Assembly (NCBI GenBank): GCA_037389465.1
Contig: JAZARR010000035.1
Location: 118,318-182,317 of the forward strand
Reading direction: 5' to 3'
DNA from: Baylisascaris procyonis
Lineage: Eukaryota; Nematoda; Chromadorea; Rhabditida; Ascarididae
DNA length: 64,000 bases
The translations under genes and the position numbers were made by a program. Below, piece by piece: positions 9,358 through 23,300 of the stretch. Position 1 is the stretch's first letter. Each line of letters begins with the position of its first letter. The notes beneath the pieces are model-generated. The model searched no databases. It was not told where the DNA came from and was given only the letters and a program-made list of their open reading frames with translations.

Positions 9358-11220
9358 ATGTATAAGAAAAGGAGAAGAAATATTTCAGAAATAGGAAAGA
9401 AATGTTTCAGAAAAGAAAAGAAATACTTCAGAAAAGGAGAAGTATTTCAGGAAAGGAAAATAAATAGTTCAGGAAAGGAAAAGAAATATTCCAAAAGAGA
9501 GAAGAAATATCAGGAAAGGAAAAGAAATACCTTAGAAAGAGTGGAAGAAATATTTCAGGAAGAGAATAGAAATATTTCAGAAAAGGTAAAGAAAAGTTTC
9601 AGAAAGAGAAAAGAAATATTACATTTGAAGAGAAGTATTCCGGGAAAAAGAAAAAATATTTTAAAAAAGAGAAAATATTCTAGGAAAGGAAAATATATTT
9701 CAGAAAGGAAAAGAAATAATTCAGAAAAAGAAGAAATATTTCGGGAGAGGAACAAAAAGTTTTCTCCAAGGGAAAAAAATACCTCAGAAAAGAAAAAGGA
9801 ATATTTTAGGAGAGGAAGAGAAATATTTCAGAAAAGAAAAAGAAATATTTTCGGGAAGGAAAAGAAATGCAGAAGAAAAGGAGAACAAATATTTCAGAAA
9901 TAGGGAAGAAATGTTGCAGAAAAAGAAAAGAAATACTTCGGAAAAGGAGAAGAAATATTTCAGGAAAGGAAAATAAATATCTTCGAAAGAGAGGAAGAAA
10001 TATTTCAGGAAGAGAATAGAAATATTTCAGAGAAGGGATAGAAAAGTTTCAGAAAGCGAAAAGAATTGTTACATTTGAAGAGAAGTATTCCGGGAAAAAG
10101 AAAAATATTTTAAAAAAGAGAAAATATTTTAGGAAAGGAAAAAAATATTTCAGAAAGGAAAAGAAATAATTCAGAAAAAGGAGAAATATTTCAGGAGAGG
10201 AACAAAAATCTTTCTCGAAGGGAAAAATATCTCAGAAAAGAAAAAGGAATATTTTAGGAGAGGAAGAGAAATATTTCAGAAAAGAAAAAGAAATATTTTC
10301 GGGAAGGAAAAGAAATGCAGAAGAAAAGGAGAACAAATGTTTCAGAAATAGGAAAGAAATGTTTCAGAAAAAGAAAAGAAATACTTCGGAAAAGGAGAAG
10401 AAATATATCAGGAAAGGAAAATAAATATTTCAGGAAAGGAAAAGAAATATTCCAAAAGAGAAAAGAAATATCAGGAAAGGAAAAGAAATACCTCAGAAAG
10501 AGAGGAAGAAATATTTCAGGAAGACAATAGAAATATTTCAGAAAAGCGAAAGAAAAGTTTCAGAAAGAGTGAAGAAATATTACATTTGAAGAGAAGTATT
10601 CCGGGAAAAAGAAAAATATTTTAAAAAGGAGAAAATATTTTAGGAAAGGAAAATATATTTCAGAAAGAAAAAGAAATCATTCAGAAAAAGAAGAAATATT
10701 TCGGGAGAAGCACAAAAAGTTTTCTCCAAAGGAAAAAAATATCTCAGAAAAGAAAAAGGAATATTTTAGGAGAGGAAGAGAAATATTTCAGAAAAGAAAA
10801 AGAAATATTTTCGGGAAGGAAAAGAAATACAGAAGAAAAGGAGAACAAATATTTCAGAAATAGGGAAGAAATGTTGCAGAAAAAGAAAAGATATATTTCA
10901 GAAAAGAAAGTTAAATACTTCAGAAAAGTAAAAGAAATATTTCAGAAAAGGAAAGAAATATTTCAGTAAGAGAACAGAAATACTTCAGAAAAGGAAAAGA
11001 AAAATCTCAGGAAAGGAAAATAAATATTTCAGGAAAGGAAAAGAAATACCTCACAAAGAGAGGAAGAAATATTTCAGGAAAGGAAAAGAAATATTCCAGC
11101 ATAGGGACAAAAAGTTTTCACGAAGAGAAAAAAGATGTCAGAAAAGACAAAGGAATATTTTAGGAGAGGAAGAGAAATATTTCAGAAAAGAAAAAGAAAT
11201 ATTTCAGGGAAGGAAAAGAA
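9358..11220 (+). repeat. Array 2, one full Q unit (1863 bp)
   Basis: Runs from one ATGTATAAGAAAAGGAG variant to the next at 11221 and is itself a dimer: 957 bp to the ATGCAGAAG variant at 10315, then 906 bp. It carries TTCCGGG, TTCGGG, TTCTCGAAGGG and CACGAAGAG markers in the same order as the copies in array 3. Confidence 0.85.
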
Positions 11221-11861
11221 ATGTATAAGAAAAGGAGAAGAAATATTTCAGAAATAGGAAAGAAATGTTTCAGAAAAGAAAAGAAATACTTCAGAAAAGG
11301 AGAAGTATTTCAGGAAAGGAAAATAAATATTTCAGGAAAGGAAAAGAAATATTCCAAAAGAGAGAAGAAATATCAGGAAAGGAAAAGAAATACCTTAGAA
11401 AGAGTGGAAGAAATATTTCAGGAAGAGAATAGAAATATTTCAGAAAAGGGAAAGAAAAGTTTCAGAAAGAGAAAAGAAATATTACATTTGAAGAGAAGTA
11501 TTCCGGGAAAAAGAAAAATATTTTAAAAAAGAAAATATTTTAGGAAAGGAAAATATATTTCAGAAAGGAAAAGAAATAATTCAGAAAAAGAAGAAATATT
11601 TCGGGAGAGGAACAAAAAGTTTTCTCCAAGGGAAAAAAATACCTCAGAAAAGAAAAAGGAATATTTTAGGAGAGGAAGAGAAATATTTCAGAAAAGAAAA
11701 AGAAATATTTTCGGGAAGGAAAAGAAATACAGAAGAAAAGGCGAACAAATATTTCAGAAATAGGGAAGAAATGTTGCAGAAAAAGAAAAGATATATTTCA
11801 GAAAAGAAAGTTAAATACTTCAGAAAAGTAAAAGAAATATTTCAGAAAAGGAAAGAAATAT
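11221..11861 (+). repeat. Array 2, truncated R block
   Basis: Starts like R, but at about 11855 the monomer ending CAGTAAAAGAAC is replaced by GGGTAAAAG and passes into the E block. Array 2 has no H unit. Confidence 0.75.
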
Positions 11862-12819
11862 TTGGGTAAAAGAAAAGAAATACTTCAGAAAAGGAGAAGA
11901 AATATCTCTGGAAAGGAAGAGAAATATTTCAGAAAGAGAAAAGAAACATGTCAGGAAAGGAAAAGAAATATTCCAAAAGAGAAAAGAAATATCAGGAAAG
12001 GAAAAGAAATACCTCAGAAAGAGAGGAAGAAATATTTCAGGAAAGGAAAAGAAATATTTCAGAAAAGGGAAAGAAAAGTTTCAAAAAGAGAAAAGAAATA
12101 TTACATTTGAAGAGAAGTATTCCGGGAAAAAGAAAAAATATTTTAAAAAAGAGAACATATTTTAGGAAAGGAAAAAAATATTTCAGAAAGGAAAAGAAAT
12201 AATTCAGAAAAAGAAATATTTCAGGATAGGAACAAAAAGCTATCTCGAAGGGAAAAAAATATCTCAGAAAAGAAAAAGGAATATTTTAGGAGAGGAACAG
12301 AAATATTTCAGAAAAGAAAAAGAAATATTTTCGGGAAGGAAAAGAAATGCAGAAGAAAAGGAGAACAAATATTTCAGATATAGGGAAGAAATGTTTCAGA
12401 AAAAGAAAAGAAATACTTCGGAAAAGGAGAAGAAATATATCAGGAAAGGAAAAGAAATACCTTAGAAGGAGAGGAAGAAATATTTCAGGAAGAGAATAGA
12501 AATATTTCAGAGAAGGGATAGAAAAGTTTCAGAAAGCGAAAAGAATTGTTACATTTGAAGAGAAGTATTCCGGGAAAAAGAAAAAATATTTTAAAAAAGA
12601 GAAAATATATTAGGAAAGGAAAAAAATATTTCAGAAAGGAAAAGAAATATTCCAAAAGAGAGAAGAAATATCAGGAAAGGAAAAGAAATATATCAGTTGA
12701 GGAAGAGAAATATTTCAGAAGAGAAGAGAAATGTTTAGAAAAAGAGAAAAACATTTTAGGAAAGGATACGAAGTATTTCAGAAAAAGAAAAGAAATATTT
12801 CAGAAAAGAAAAAGAAAAA
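11862..12819 (+). repeat. Array 2, E block (958 bp, precedes U3)
   Basis: Same marker order as 5537-6492, including ATATATCAGTTGAGG at about 12688. A 166-codon frame that starts in this block (12546) and runs into U3 (13046) crosses the satellite-island boundary and is not a credible gene. Confidence 0.85.
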
Positions 12820-13098
12820 CTCAAGTGTTCCACACTCCTTTCCAAAATCTACCTCAGGTCATACGTGCCACCTTAGTCTTCCATACCCTTTTCCAAATCT
12901 ATCTCAGGTCTTATCGCGCTTATCGCGCTTCCTGGCGAAATAAGCAACAACTACGCGATGAAAAGACGCAGTTTCCGTTTACACAGCACATGAAAAAGGA
13001 AATACCTTTTGTTAGAAAAACGCAGAATTTCGAAGAAGCAGTCTGAGCGGGAGAGGTCCATGAGTTGCGCAACTGTAAATGAGCGGCACAGTACGCAT

Positions 13099-13134
13099 CT
13101 AATAAAGAGAAACACAGTGGCGGGCTTTTATTAG
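13099..13134. promoter_or_regulatory. AATAAA-containing inverted repeat in U3
   Basis: Hexamer at 13101-13106; both arms intact. Confidence 0.3.
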
Positions 13135-13595
13135 TGGTAATGTCACAATGAAACTTTGACCTTCGTGTGGGGTCACTGCGGATCGATAACGACTCATTTT
13201 TTGAATAGTTCTCGAGGAAGTGCTACCGTACGCTACTCGGTAATTGTGAGGGAAAACGTGATCGTCAACACTATCGAAACTTCTTCAACACAGCGTATAG
13301 CAGAATCGAGTGCTAACCAATTTACGAACACACAATTATGACCTATTACAAATTTCAACGCGCCAACAGCCGCAATCGTTCAATGGCAGCCTCTAGCTAA
13401 TAACGGATACTACGAATAGATTTTAGCCAATGTCCGAATACATTTTTCAAGATCGTTCGAGCCCTTCTTATGTTTAAAAAAACTTCCAGAACATAGACAC
13501 AGAATAAATTCAACAAAATAACATAGTTCGACAGAAATAAATGATATAAAATAATTTATCTCTTCAAATGTGAAGATATCACTTCGTTTCAATCC

Positions 13596-13603
13596 TATAT
13601 AAG
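13596..13603 (+). promoter_or_regulatory. TATATAAG in U3
   Basis: Lies 58 bp before array 3, the longest array in the window (26.3 kb). Confidence 0.3.
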
Positions 13604-13661
13604 CAAAAAAACACTGACGCATCAAAAAGCCGAGAAAATTAAAGAAATCATGATTACATCC

Positions 13662-15685
13662 GAAAACATCTCAGGAAGGGAAAATAAATATTTCAGAAAG
13701 AGAAAAGAAATGTATCAGGTAAGGAAAAGAAACATTTCAGAAAAGAAAAAGAAACATTTCACGTAAGGAAAAGAAATACTTCAGAAAAGGAAAAAAATGA
13801 TCAAGAAAAGGAAAACAATTATTTTAGGAAAGGGAAAGAATTATTTGAGAAAAGGAAGAGAAAGATTTCGGATTCAGGCGAGGAAGAGAAATATTTCAGA
13901 AAAGGAAGAAAAATATTTCAGGAAACGAAAAGAAATATTACATTTAAAGAGAAATATTCCGGGAAAAAGAAAAATATTTTAAAGAAGAGAAAATATTTTA
14001 GGAAAAGAAAAAAATATTTCAGAAAGGAGAAGAAATAATTCAGAAAAAGAAGAAATATTTCAGGATAGGAACAAAAAGTTTTCTCGAAGGGAAAAAAATA
14101 TCTCAGAAAAGAAAAAGGAATATTTTAGGAGATGAAGAGAAATATTTCAGAAAAGAAAAAGAAATATTTTAGGGAAGGAAAAGAAATGCAGAAGAAAAGG
14201 AAAAGAAACATTTCAGAAAAGGGAAAGAAATGTTTCAGAAAAAGAATAGATATATTTTAGAAATGAAAGTTAAATACTTGAGAAAAGTAAAAGAAATATT
14301 TCAGAAAAGGAAAGAAATATTTCAGTAAAAGAAAAGAAATACTTCAGAAAAGGAGAAGAAATATCTCAGGAAAGGAAAAGAAATATTTCAGAGAGAGAAA
14401 TATTCCGGGAAAAAGAAAAATATTTGAAAGAAGAGAAAATATTTTAGGAAAGGAAAAAATATTTCAGAAAGGAGAAGAAATAATCCAGAAAAAGAAGAAA
14501 TATTTCAGGATAGGAACAAAAAGCTTTCTCGAAGGGAAAAAAATAGCTCAGAAAAGAAAAAGGAATATTTTGGGAAGGAAAAGAAATGCAGAAGAAAAGG
14601 AGAACAATTATTTCAGAAAAAGGGAAGAAATGTTTCACAAAAAGAAAAGAAATACTTCGGAAAAGGAGAAGAAATATTTCAGGAAAAGAAAAAAATATTT
14701 CAGGAAAGGAAAAGAAATATTCCAAAAGAGAAAAGAAATATCAGGAAAAGAAAAGAAATACCTTAGAAAAGAGGAAGAAATATTTCAGGAAGAGAATAGA
14801 AATATTTCAGATATAGGGAAGAAATGTTTCAGAAAAAGAAAAGAAATACTTCGGAAAAGGAGAAGAAATATATCAGGAAAGGAAAATAAATATTTCAGGA
14901 AAGGAAAAGAAATATTCCAAAAGAGAAAAGAAATATCAGGAAAGGAAAAGAAATACCTCAGAAAGAGAGGAAGAAATATTTCAGGAAGACAATAGAAACA
15001 TTTCAGAAAAGCGAAAGAAAAGTTTCAGAAAGAGAAAAGAAATATTACATTTGAAGAGAAGTATTCCGGGAAAAAGAAAAAATATTTTAAAGAGGAGAAA
15101 ATATTTTAGGAAAGGAAAATATATTTCAGAAAGAAAAAGAAATAATTCAGAAAAAGAAGAAATATTTCGGGAGAGGCACAAAAGTTTTCTCCAAAGGAAA
15201 AAAATATCTCAGAAAAGAAAAAGGAATATTTTAGGAGAGGAAGAGAAATATTTCAGAAAAGAAAAAGAAATATTTTCGGGAAGGAAAAGAAATACAGAAG
15301 AAAAGGAGAACAAATATTTCAGAAATAGGGAACAAATGTTGCAGAAAAAGAAAAGATATATTTCAGAAAAGAAAGTTAAATACTTCAGAAAAGTAAAAGA
15401 AATATTTCAGAAAAGGAAAGAAATATTTCAGTAAGAGAACAGAAATACTTCAGAAAAGGAGAAGAAAAATCTCAGGAAAGGAAAATAAATATTTCAGGAA
15501 AGGAAAAGAAATACCTCACAAAGAGAGGAAGAAATATTTCAGGAAAGGAAAAGAAATATTCCAGCATAGGGACAAAAAGTTTTCACGAAGAGAAAAAAGA
15601 TGTCAGAAAAGACAAAGGAATATTTTAGGAGAGGAACAGAAATATTTCAGAAAAGAAAAAGAAATATTTCAGGGAAGGAAAAGAA
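13662..15685 (+). repeat. Array 3, P block (2024 bp)
   Basis: Same length as in array 1 and the same variant order; the GATTTCGGATTCAGG marker lies near 13864. Confidence 0.85.
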
Positions 15686-17551
15686 ATGTATAAGAAAAGG
15701 AGAAGAAATATTTCAGAAATAGGAAAGAAATGTTTCAGAAAAGAAAAGAAATACTTCAGAAAAGGAGAAGTATTTCAGGAAAGGAAAATAAATAGTTCAG
15801 GAAAGGAAAAGAAATATTCCAAAAGAGAGAAGAAATATCAGGAAAGGAAAAGAAATACCTTAGAAAGAGTGGAAGAAATATTTCAGGAAGAGAATAGAAA
15901 TATTTCAGAAAAGGTAAAGAAAAGTTTCAGAAAGAGAAAAGAAATATTACATTTGAAGAGAAGTATTCCGGGAAAAAAAAAAATATTTTAAAAAAGAGAA
16001 AATATTCTAGGAAAGGAAAATATATTTCAGAAAGGAAAAGAAATAATTCAGAAAAAGAAGAAATATTTCGGGAGAGGAACAAAAAGTTTTCTCCAAGGGA
16101 AAAAAATACCTCAGAAAAGAAAAAGGAATATTTTAGGAGAGGAAGAGAAATATTTCAGAAAAGAAAAAGAAATATTTTCGGGAAGGAAAAGAAATGCAGA
16201 AGAAAAGGAGAACAAATATTTCAGAAATAGGGAAGAAATGTTGCAGAAAAAGAAAAGAAATACTTCGGAAAAGGAGAAGAAATATTTCAGGAAAGGAAAA
16301 TAAATATCTTCGAAAGAGAGGAAGAAATATTTCAGGAAGAGAATAGAAATATTTCAGAGAAGGGATAGAAAAGTTTCAGAAAGCGAAAAGAATTGTTACA
16401 TTTGAAGAGAAGTATTCCGGGAAAAAGAAAAAATATTTTAAAAAAGAGAAAATATTTTAGGAAAGGAAAAAATATTTCAGAAAGGAAAAGAAATAATTCA
16501 GAAAAAGGAGAAATATTTCAGGAGAGGAACAAAAAATCTTTCTCGAAGGGAAAAAAATATCTCAGAAAAGAAAAAGGAATATTTTAGGAGAGGAAGAGAA
16601 ATATTTCAGAAAAGAAAAAGAAATATTTTCGGGAAGGAAAAGAAATGCAGAAGAAAAGGAGAACAAATGTTTCAGAAATAGGAAAGAAATGTTTCAGAAA
16701 AAGAAAAGAAATACTTCGGAAAAGGAGAAGAAATATATCAGGAAAGGAAAATAAATATTTCAGGAAAGGAAAAGAAATATTCCAAAAGAGAAAAGAAATA
16801 TCAGGAAAGGAAAAGAAATACCTCAGAAAGAGAGGAAGAAATATTTCAGGAAGACAATAGAAATATTTCAGAAAAGCGAAAGAAAAGTTTCAGAAAGAGT
16901 GAAGAAATATTACATTTGAAGAGAAGTATTCCGGGAAAAAGAAAAAATATTTTAAAAAGGAGAAAATATTTTAGGAAAGGAAAATATATTTCAGAAAGAA
17001 AAAGAAATCATTCAGAAAAAGAAGAAATATTTCGGGAGAAGCACAAAAAGTTTTCTCCAAAGGAAAAAAATATCTCAGAAAAGAAAAAGGAATATTTTAG
17101 GAGAGGAAGAGAAATATTTCAGAAAAGAAAAAGAAATATTTTCGGGAAGGAAAAGAAATACAGAAGAAAAGGAGAACAAATATTTCAGAAATAGGGAAGA
17201 AATGTTGCAGAAAAAGAAAAGATATATTTCAGAAAAGAAAGTTAAATACTTCAGAAAAGTAAAAGAAATATTTCAGAAAAGGAAAGAAATATTTCAGTAA
17301 GAGAACAGAAATACTTCAGAAAAGGAGAAGAAAAATCTCAGGAAAGGAAAATAAATATTTCAGGAAAGGAAAAGAAATACCTCACAAAGAGAGGAAGAAA
17401 TATTTCAGGAAAGGAAAAGAAATATTCCAGCATAGGGACAAAAAGTTTTCACGAAGAGAAAAAAGATGTCAGAAAAGACAAAGGAATATTTTAGGAGAGG
17501 AACAGAAATATTTCAGAAAAGAAAAAGAAATATTTCAGGGAAGGAAAAGAA
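15686..17551 (+). repeat. Array 3, Q unit copy 1 (1866 bp)
   Basis: Corresponds to 9358-11220; the inner ATGCAGAAG boundary is at 16645. Confidence 0.85.
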
Positions 17552-19415
17552 ATGTATAAGAAAAGGAGAAGAAATATTTCAGAAATAGGAAAGAAATGTT
17601 TCAGAAAAAGAAAAGAAATACTTCAGAAAAGGAGAAGTATTTCAGGAAAGGAAAATAAATATTTCAGGAAAGGAAAAGAAATATTCCAAAAGAGAGAAGA
17701 AATATCAGGAAAGGAAAAGAAATACCTTAGAAAGAGTGGAAGAAATATTTCAGGAAGAGAATAGAAATATTTCAGAAAAGGTAAAGAAAAGTTTCAGAAA
17801 GAGAAAAGAAATATTACATTTGAAGAGAAGTATTCCGGGAAAAGAAAAAAATATTTTAAAAAAGAGAAAATATTCTAGGAAAGGAAAATATATTTCAGAA
17901 AGGAAAAGAAATAATTCAGAAAAAGAAGAAATATTTCGGGAGAGGAACAAAAAGTTTTCTCCAAGGGAAAAAAATACCTCAGAAAAGAAAAAGGAATATT
18001 TTAGGAGAGGAAGAGAAATATTTCAGAAAAGAAAAAGAAATATTTTCGGGAAGGAAAAGAAATGCAGAAGAAAAGGAGAACAAATATTTCAGAAATAGGG
18101 AAGAAATGTTGCAGAAAAAGAAAAGAAATACTTCGGAAAAGGAGAAGAAATATTTCAGGAAAGGAAAATAAATATCTTCGAAAGAGAGGAAGAAATATTT
18201 CAGGAAGAGAATAGAAATATTTCAGAGAAGGGATAGAAAAGTTTCAGAAAGCGAAAAGAATTGTTACATTTGAAGAGAAGTATTCCGGGAAAAAGAAAAA
18301 ATATTTTAAAAAAGAGAAAATATTTTAGGAAAGGAAAAAATATTTCAGAAAGGAAAAGAAATAATTCAGAAAAAGGAGAAATATTTCAGGAGAGGAACAA
18401 AAATCTTTCTCGAAGGGAAAAAAATATCTCAGAAAAGAAAAAGGAATATTTTAGGAGAGGAAGAGAAATATTTCAGAAAAGAAAAAGAAATATTTTCGGG
18501 AAGGAAAAGAAATGCAGAAGAAAAGGAGAACAAATGTTTCAGAAATAGGAAAGAAATGTTTCAGAAAAAGAAAAGAAATACTTCGGAAAAGGAGAAGAAA
18601 TATATCAGGAAAGGAAAATAAATATTTCAGGAAAGGAAAAGAAATATTCCAAAAGAGAAAAGAAATATCAGGAAAGGAAAAGAAATACCTCAGAAAGAGA
18701 GGAAGAAATATTTCAGGAAGACAATAGAAATATTTCAGAAAAGCGAAAGAAAAGTTTCAGAAAGAGTGAAGAAATATTACATTTGAAGAGAAGTATTCCG
18801 GGAAAAAGAAAAAATATTTTAAAAAGGAGAAAATATTTTAGGAAAGGAAAATATATTTCAGAAAGAAAAAGAAATCATTCAGAAAAAGAAGAAATATTTC
18901 GGGAGAAGCACAAAAGTTTTCTCCAAAGGAAAAAATATCTCAGAAAAGAAAAAGGAATATTTTAGGAGAGGAAGAGAAATATTTCAGAAAAGAAAAAGAA
19001 ATATTTTCGGGAAGGAAAAGAAATACAGAAGAAAAGGAGAACAAATATTTCAGAAATAGGGAAGAAATGTTGCAGAAAAAGAAAAGATATATTTCAGAAA
19101 AGAAAGTTAAATACTTCAGAAAAGTAAAAGAAATATTTCAGAAAAGGAAAGAAATATTTCAGTAAGAGAACAGAAATACTTCAGAAAAGGAAAAGAAAAA
19201 TCTCAGGAAAGGAAAATAAATATTTCAGGAAAGGAAAAGAAATACCTCACAAAGAGAGGAAGAAATATTTCAGGAAAGGAAAAGAAATATTCCAGCATAG
19301 GGACAAAAAGTTTTCACGAAGAGAAAAAAGATGTCAGAAAAGACAAAGGAATATTTTAGGAGAGAAAGAGAAATATTTCAGAAAAGAAAAAGAAATATTT
19401 CAGGAAGGAAAATAA
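17552..19415 (+). repeat. Array 3, Q unit copy 2 (1864 bp)
   Basis: Direct tandem copy of the preceding Q unit; inner boundary at 18512. The early part keeps a full AAAAAG run, where the neighbouring copies have AAAAG, so the copies are not all identical. Confidence 0.85.
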
Positions 19416-20380
19416 ATGTATAAGAAAAGGAGAAGAAATATTTCAGAAATAGGAAAGAAATGTTTCAGAAAAGAAAAGAAATACTTCAGAAAAGGAGAAG
19501 TATTTCAGGAAAGGAAAATAAATATTTCAGGAAAGGAAAAGAAATATTCCAAAAGAGAGAAGAAATATCAGGAAAGGAAAAGAAATACCTTAGAAAGAGA
19601 GGAAGAAATATTTCAGGAAGAGAATAGAAATATTTCAGAAAAGGAAAGAAAAGTTTCAGAAAGAGAAAAGAAATATTACATTTGAAGAGAAGTATTCCGG
19701 GAAAAAGAAAAAATATTTTAAAAAAGAAAATATTTTAGGAAAGGAAAATATATTTCAGAAAGGAAAAGAAATAATTCAGAAAAAGAAGAAATATTTCGGG
19801 AGAGGAACAAAAAGTTTTCTCCAAGGGAAAAAAATACCTCAGAAAAGAAAAAGGAATATTTTAGGAGAGGAAGAGAAATATTTCAGAAAAGAAAAAGAAA
19901 TATTTTCGGGAAGGAAAAGAAATACAGAAGAAAAGGAGAACAAATATTTCAGAAATAGGGAAGAAATGTTGCAGAAAAAGAAAAGATATATTTCAGAAAA
20001 GAAAGTTAAATACTTCAGAAAAGTAAAAGAAATATTTCAGAAAAGGAAAGAAATATTTCAGTAAAAGAACAGAAATACTTCAGAAAAGGAGAAGAAATAT
20101 TTCAGAAAAGGAAAGAAATATTTCAGTAAAAGAACAGAAATACTTCAGAAAAGGAGAAGAAAAATCTCAGGAAAGGAAAATAAATATTTCAGGAAAGGAA
20201 AAGAATTACCTCACAAAGAGAGGAAGAAATATTTCAGGAAAGGAAAAGAAATATTCCAGCATAGGGACAAAAAGTTTTCACGAAGAGAAAAAGATCTCAG
20301 AAAAGAAAAAGGAATATTTTAGGAGAGAAACAGAAATATTTCAGAAAAGAAAAAGAAATATTTTAGGGAAGGAAAAGAAA
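19416..20380 (+). repeat. Array 3, R block (965 bp)
   Basis: Links the Q units to the H units. Near 20055-20160 it carries a local duplication with CAGTAAAAGAACAGAAATAC twice, also seen near 24546, 29038 and 47924. Confidence 0.75.
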
Positions 20381-23300
20381 TGTAGAAGAAAAGGAGAAGG
20401 AATATTTCAGAAATAGGAAAGAAATGTTTCAGAAAAGAAAAGAAATACTTCAGAAAAGCAGAAGTATTTCAGGAAAGGAAAATAAATATTTCAGGAAAGG
20501 AAAAGAAATGCCTTAGAAAGAGAGGAAGAAATATTTCAGGAAGAGAATAGAAATATTTCAGAAATAGGAAAGAAATGTTTCAGAAAAAGAATAGATATAT
20601 TTCAGAAATGAAATTTAAATACTTCAGAAAAGTAAAAGAAATATTTCAGGAAAGGAAAACAAATATTCCAAAAGAGAAAAGAAATATCAGGAAAGGAAAA
20701 GAAATACCTTAGAAAGAGAGGAAGAAATATTTCAGGAAGAGAATAGAAATATTTCAGAAAAGGGAAAGAAAAGTTTCAGAAAGAGAAAAGAAATATTCGA
20801 AAAGCGAAAAGAAATATCAGGAAAGGAAAAGAAATACCTTAGAAAGAGTGGAATAAATATTCCAGGAAGAGAATAGAAATATTTCAGAAATAGGAAAGAA
20901 ATGTTTCAGAAAAAGAATAGATATATTTCAGAAATGAAAGTTAAATACTTCAGAAAAGTAAAAGAAATACTTCAGAAAATGAAAGAAATATTTCAGTAAA
21001 AGAACACAAATACTTCAGAAAAGGAGAAGAAAAATCTCAGGAAAGGAAAAGAACTATTTCAGAAAGAGAAAAGAAATATATCAGCAAAGGAAAAGAAATA
21101 CCTTAGAAAGAGAGGAAGAAATATTTCAGGAAGAGAATAGAAATATTTCAGAAAACGGAAAGAAAAGTTTCAAAAAGATAAAAGAAATATTACATTTGAA
21201 GAGAAGTATTCCGGGAAAAAGAAAAAAATATTTTAAAAAAGAGAAAATATTTTAGGAAAGGAAAAAAATATTTCAGAAAGGAAAAGAAATAATTCAGAAA
21301 AAGAAGAAATATTTCAGGATAGGAACAAAAAGCTATCTCGAAGGGAAAAAAATATCTCAGAAAAGAAAAAGGAATATTTTAGGAGAGGAACAGAAATATT
21401 TCAGAAAAGAAAAAGAAATATTTTCGGGAAGGAAAAGAAATGCAGAAGAAACGGAGAACAAATATTTCAGATATAGGGAAGAAATGTTTCAGAAAAAGAA
21501 AAGAAATACTTCGGAAAAGGAGAAGAAATAATTCAGGAAAGGAAGATAAATATTTCAGGAAAGGAAAAGAAATATTCCAAAAGAGAAAAGAAATATCAGG
21601 AAAGGAAAAGAAATACCTTAGAAAGAGAGGAAGAAATATTTCAGGAAGAGAATAAAAATATTTCAGAAATAGGAAAGAAATGTTTCAGAAAAAGAATAGA
21701 TATATTTCAGAAATGAAAGTTAAATACTTCAGAAAAGTAAAAGAAATATTTCAGAAAAGGAAAGAGATATTTGGGTAAAAGAAAAGAAATACTTCAGAAA
21801 AGGAAGAAATATTTCAGGATAGGAACAAAAAGTTATCTCGAAGGGAAAAAAATATCTCAGAAAAGAAAAAGGAATATTTTAGGAGAGGAACAGAAATATT
21901 TCAGAAAAGAAAAAGAAACATTTTCGGGAAGGAAAAGAAATGCGGAAGAAAAGGAGAACAAATATTTCAGAAATAGGGAAGAAATGTTTCAGAAAAAGAA
22001 AAGAAATACTTCAGAAAAGGAGAAGTATTTCAGGAAAGGAAAATAAATATTTCAGGAAAGGAAAAGAAGTATTCCAAAAGAGAGAAGAAATATAAGGAAA
22101 GGAAAAGAAATACCTAGAAAGAGTGGAAGAAATATTTCAGGAAGAGAATAGAGATATTTCAGAAAAGGGAAAGAAAAGTTTCACAAAGAGAAAAGAAATA
22201 TTACATTTGAAGAGAAGTATTCCGGGAAAAAGAAAAAATATTTTAAAAAAGAGAAAATATTTTAGGAAAGGAAAATATATTTCAGAAAGGAAAAGAAATA
22301 ATTCAGAAAAAGAAGAAATATTTCGGGAGAGGAACAAAAGTTTTCTCCAAGGGAAAAAAATATCTCAGAAAAGAAAAAGGAATATTTTAGGAGAGGAAGA
22401 GAAATATTTCAGAAAAGAAAAAGAAATATTTTCGGGAAGGAAAAGAAATACAGAAGAAAAGGAGAACAAATATTTCAGAAATAGGGAAGAAATGTTGTAG
22501 AAAAAGAAAAGATATATTTCAGAAAAGAAAGTTAAATACTTCAGAAAAGTAAAAGAAATATTTCAGAAAAGGAAAGAAATATTTCAGTAAAAGAACAGAA
22601 ATACTTCAGAAAAGGAGAAGAAAAACCTCAGGAAAGGAAAATAAATATTTCAGGAAAGGAAAAGAAATACCTCACAAAGAGAGGAAGAAATATTTCAGGA
22701 AAGGAAAAGAAATATTCCAGCATAGGTACAAAATGTTTTCACGAAGAGAAAAAAGATCTCAGAAAAGAAAAAGGAATATTTTAGGAGAGGAACAGAAATA
22801 TTTCAGAAAAGAAAAAGAAATATTTTAGGGAAGGAAAACAAATGTAGAAGAAAAGGAGAAGGAATATTTCAGAAATAGTAAAGAAATGTTTCAGAAAAAG
22901 AAAAGAAATACTTCAGAAAAGGAGAAGTATTTCAGGAAAGGAAAATAAATATTTCACGAAAGGAAAAGAAATATTCGAAAAGAGAGAAGAAATATCAGGA
23001 AAGGAAAAGAAATGCCTTAGAAAGAGAGGAAGAAATATTTCAGGAAGAGAATAGAAATATTTCAGAAATAGGAAAGAAATGTTTCAGAAAAAGAATAGAT
23101 ATATTTCAGAAATGAAATTTAAATACTTCAGAAAAGTAAAAGAAATATTTCAGGAAAGGAAAAGAAATATTCGAAAAGCGAAAAGAAATATCAGGAAAGG
23201 AAAAGAAATACCTTAGAAAGAGTGGAATAAATATTTCAGGAAGAGAATAGAAATATTTCAGAAATAGGAAAGAAATGTTTCAGAAAAAGAATAGATATAT

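Larger units (their letters stand above)
12820..13661 (+). repeat. Island U3, complete copy (842 bp)
   Basis: Shares the seven-A tract with U2. I found no other difference between U2 and U3. Confidence 0.96.

Noticed and set aside
14444..14725. Minus-strand Phe/Leu/Ser-rich frames resembling membrane proteins
   Set aside because: They are the pyrimidine-strand reading of the same satellite. The apparent hydrophobic segments are TTT/CTT/TTC triplets, not conserved in frame between copies.
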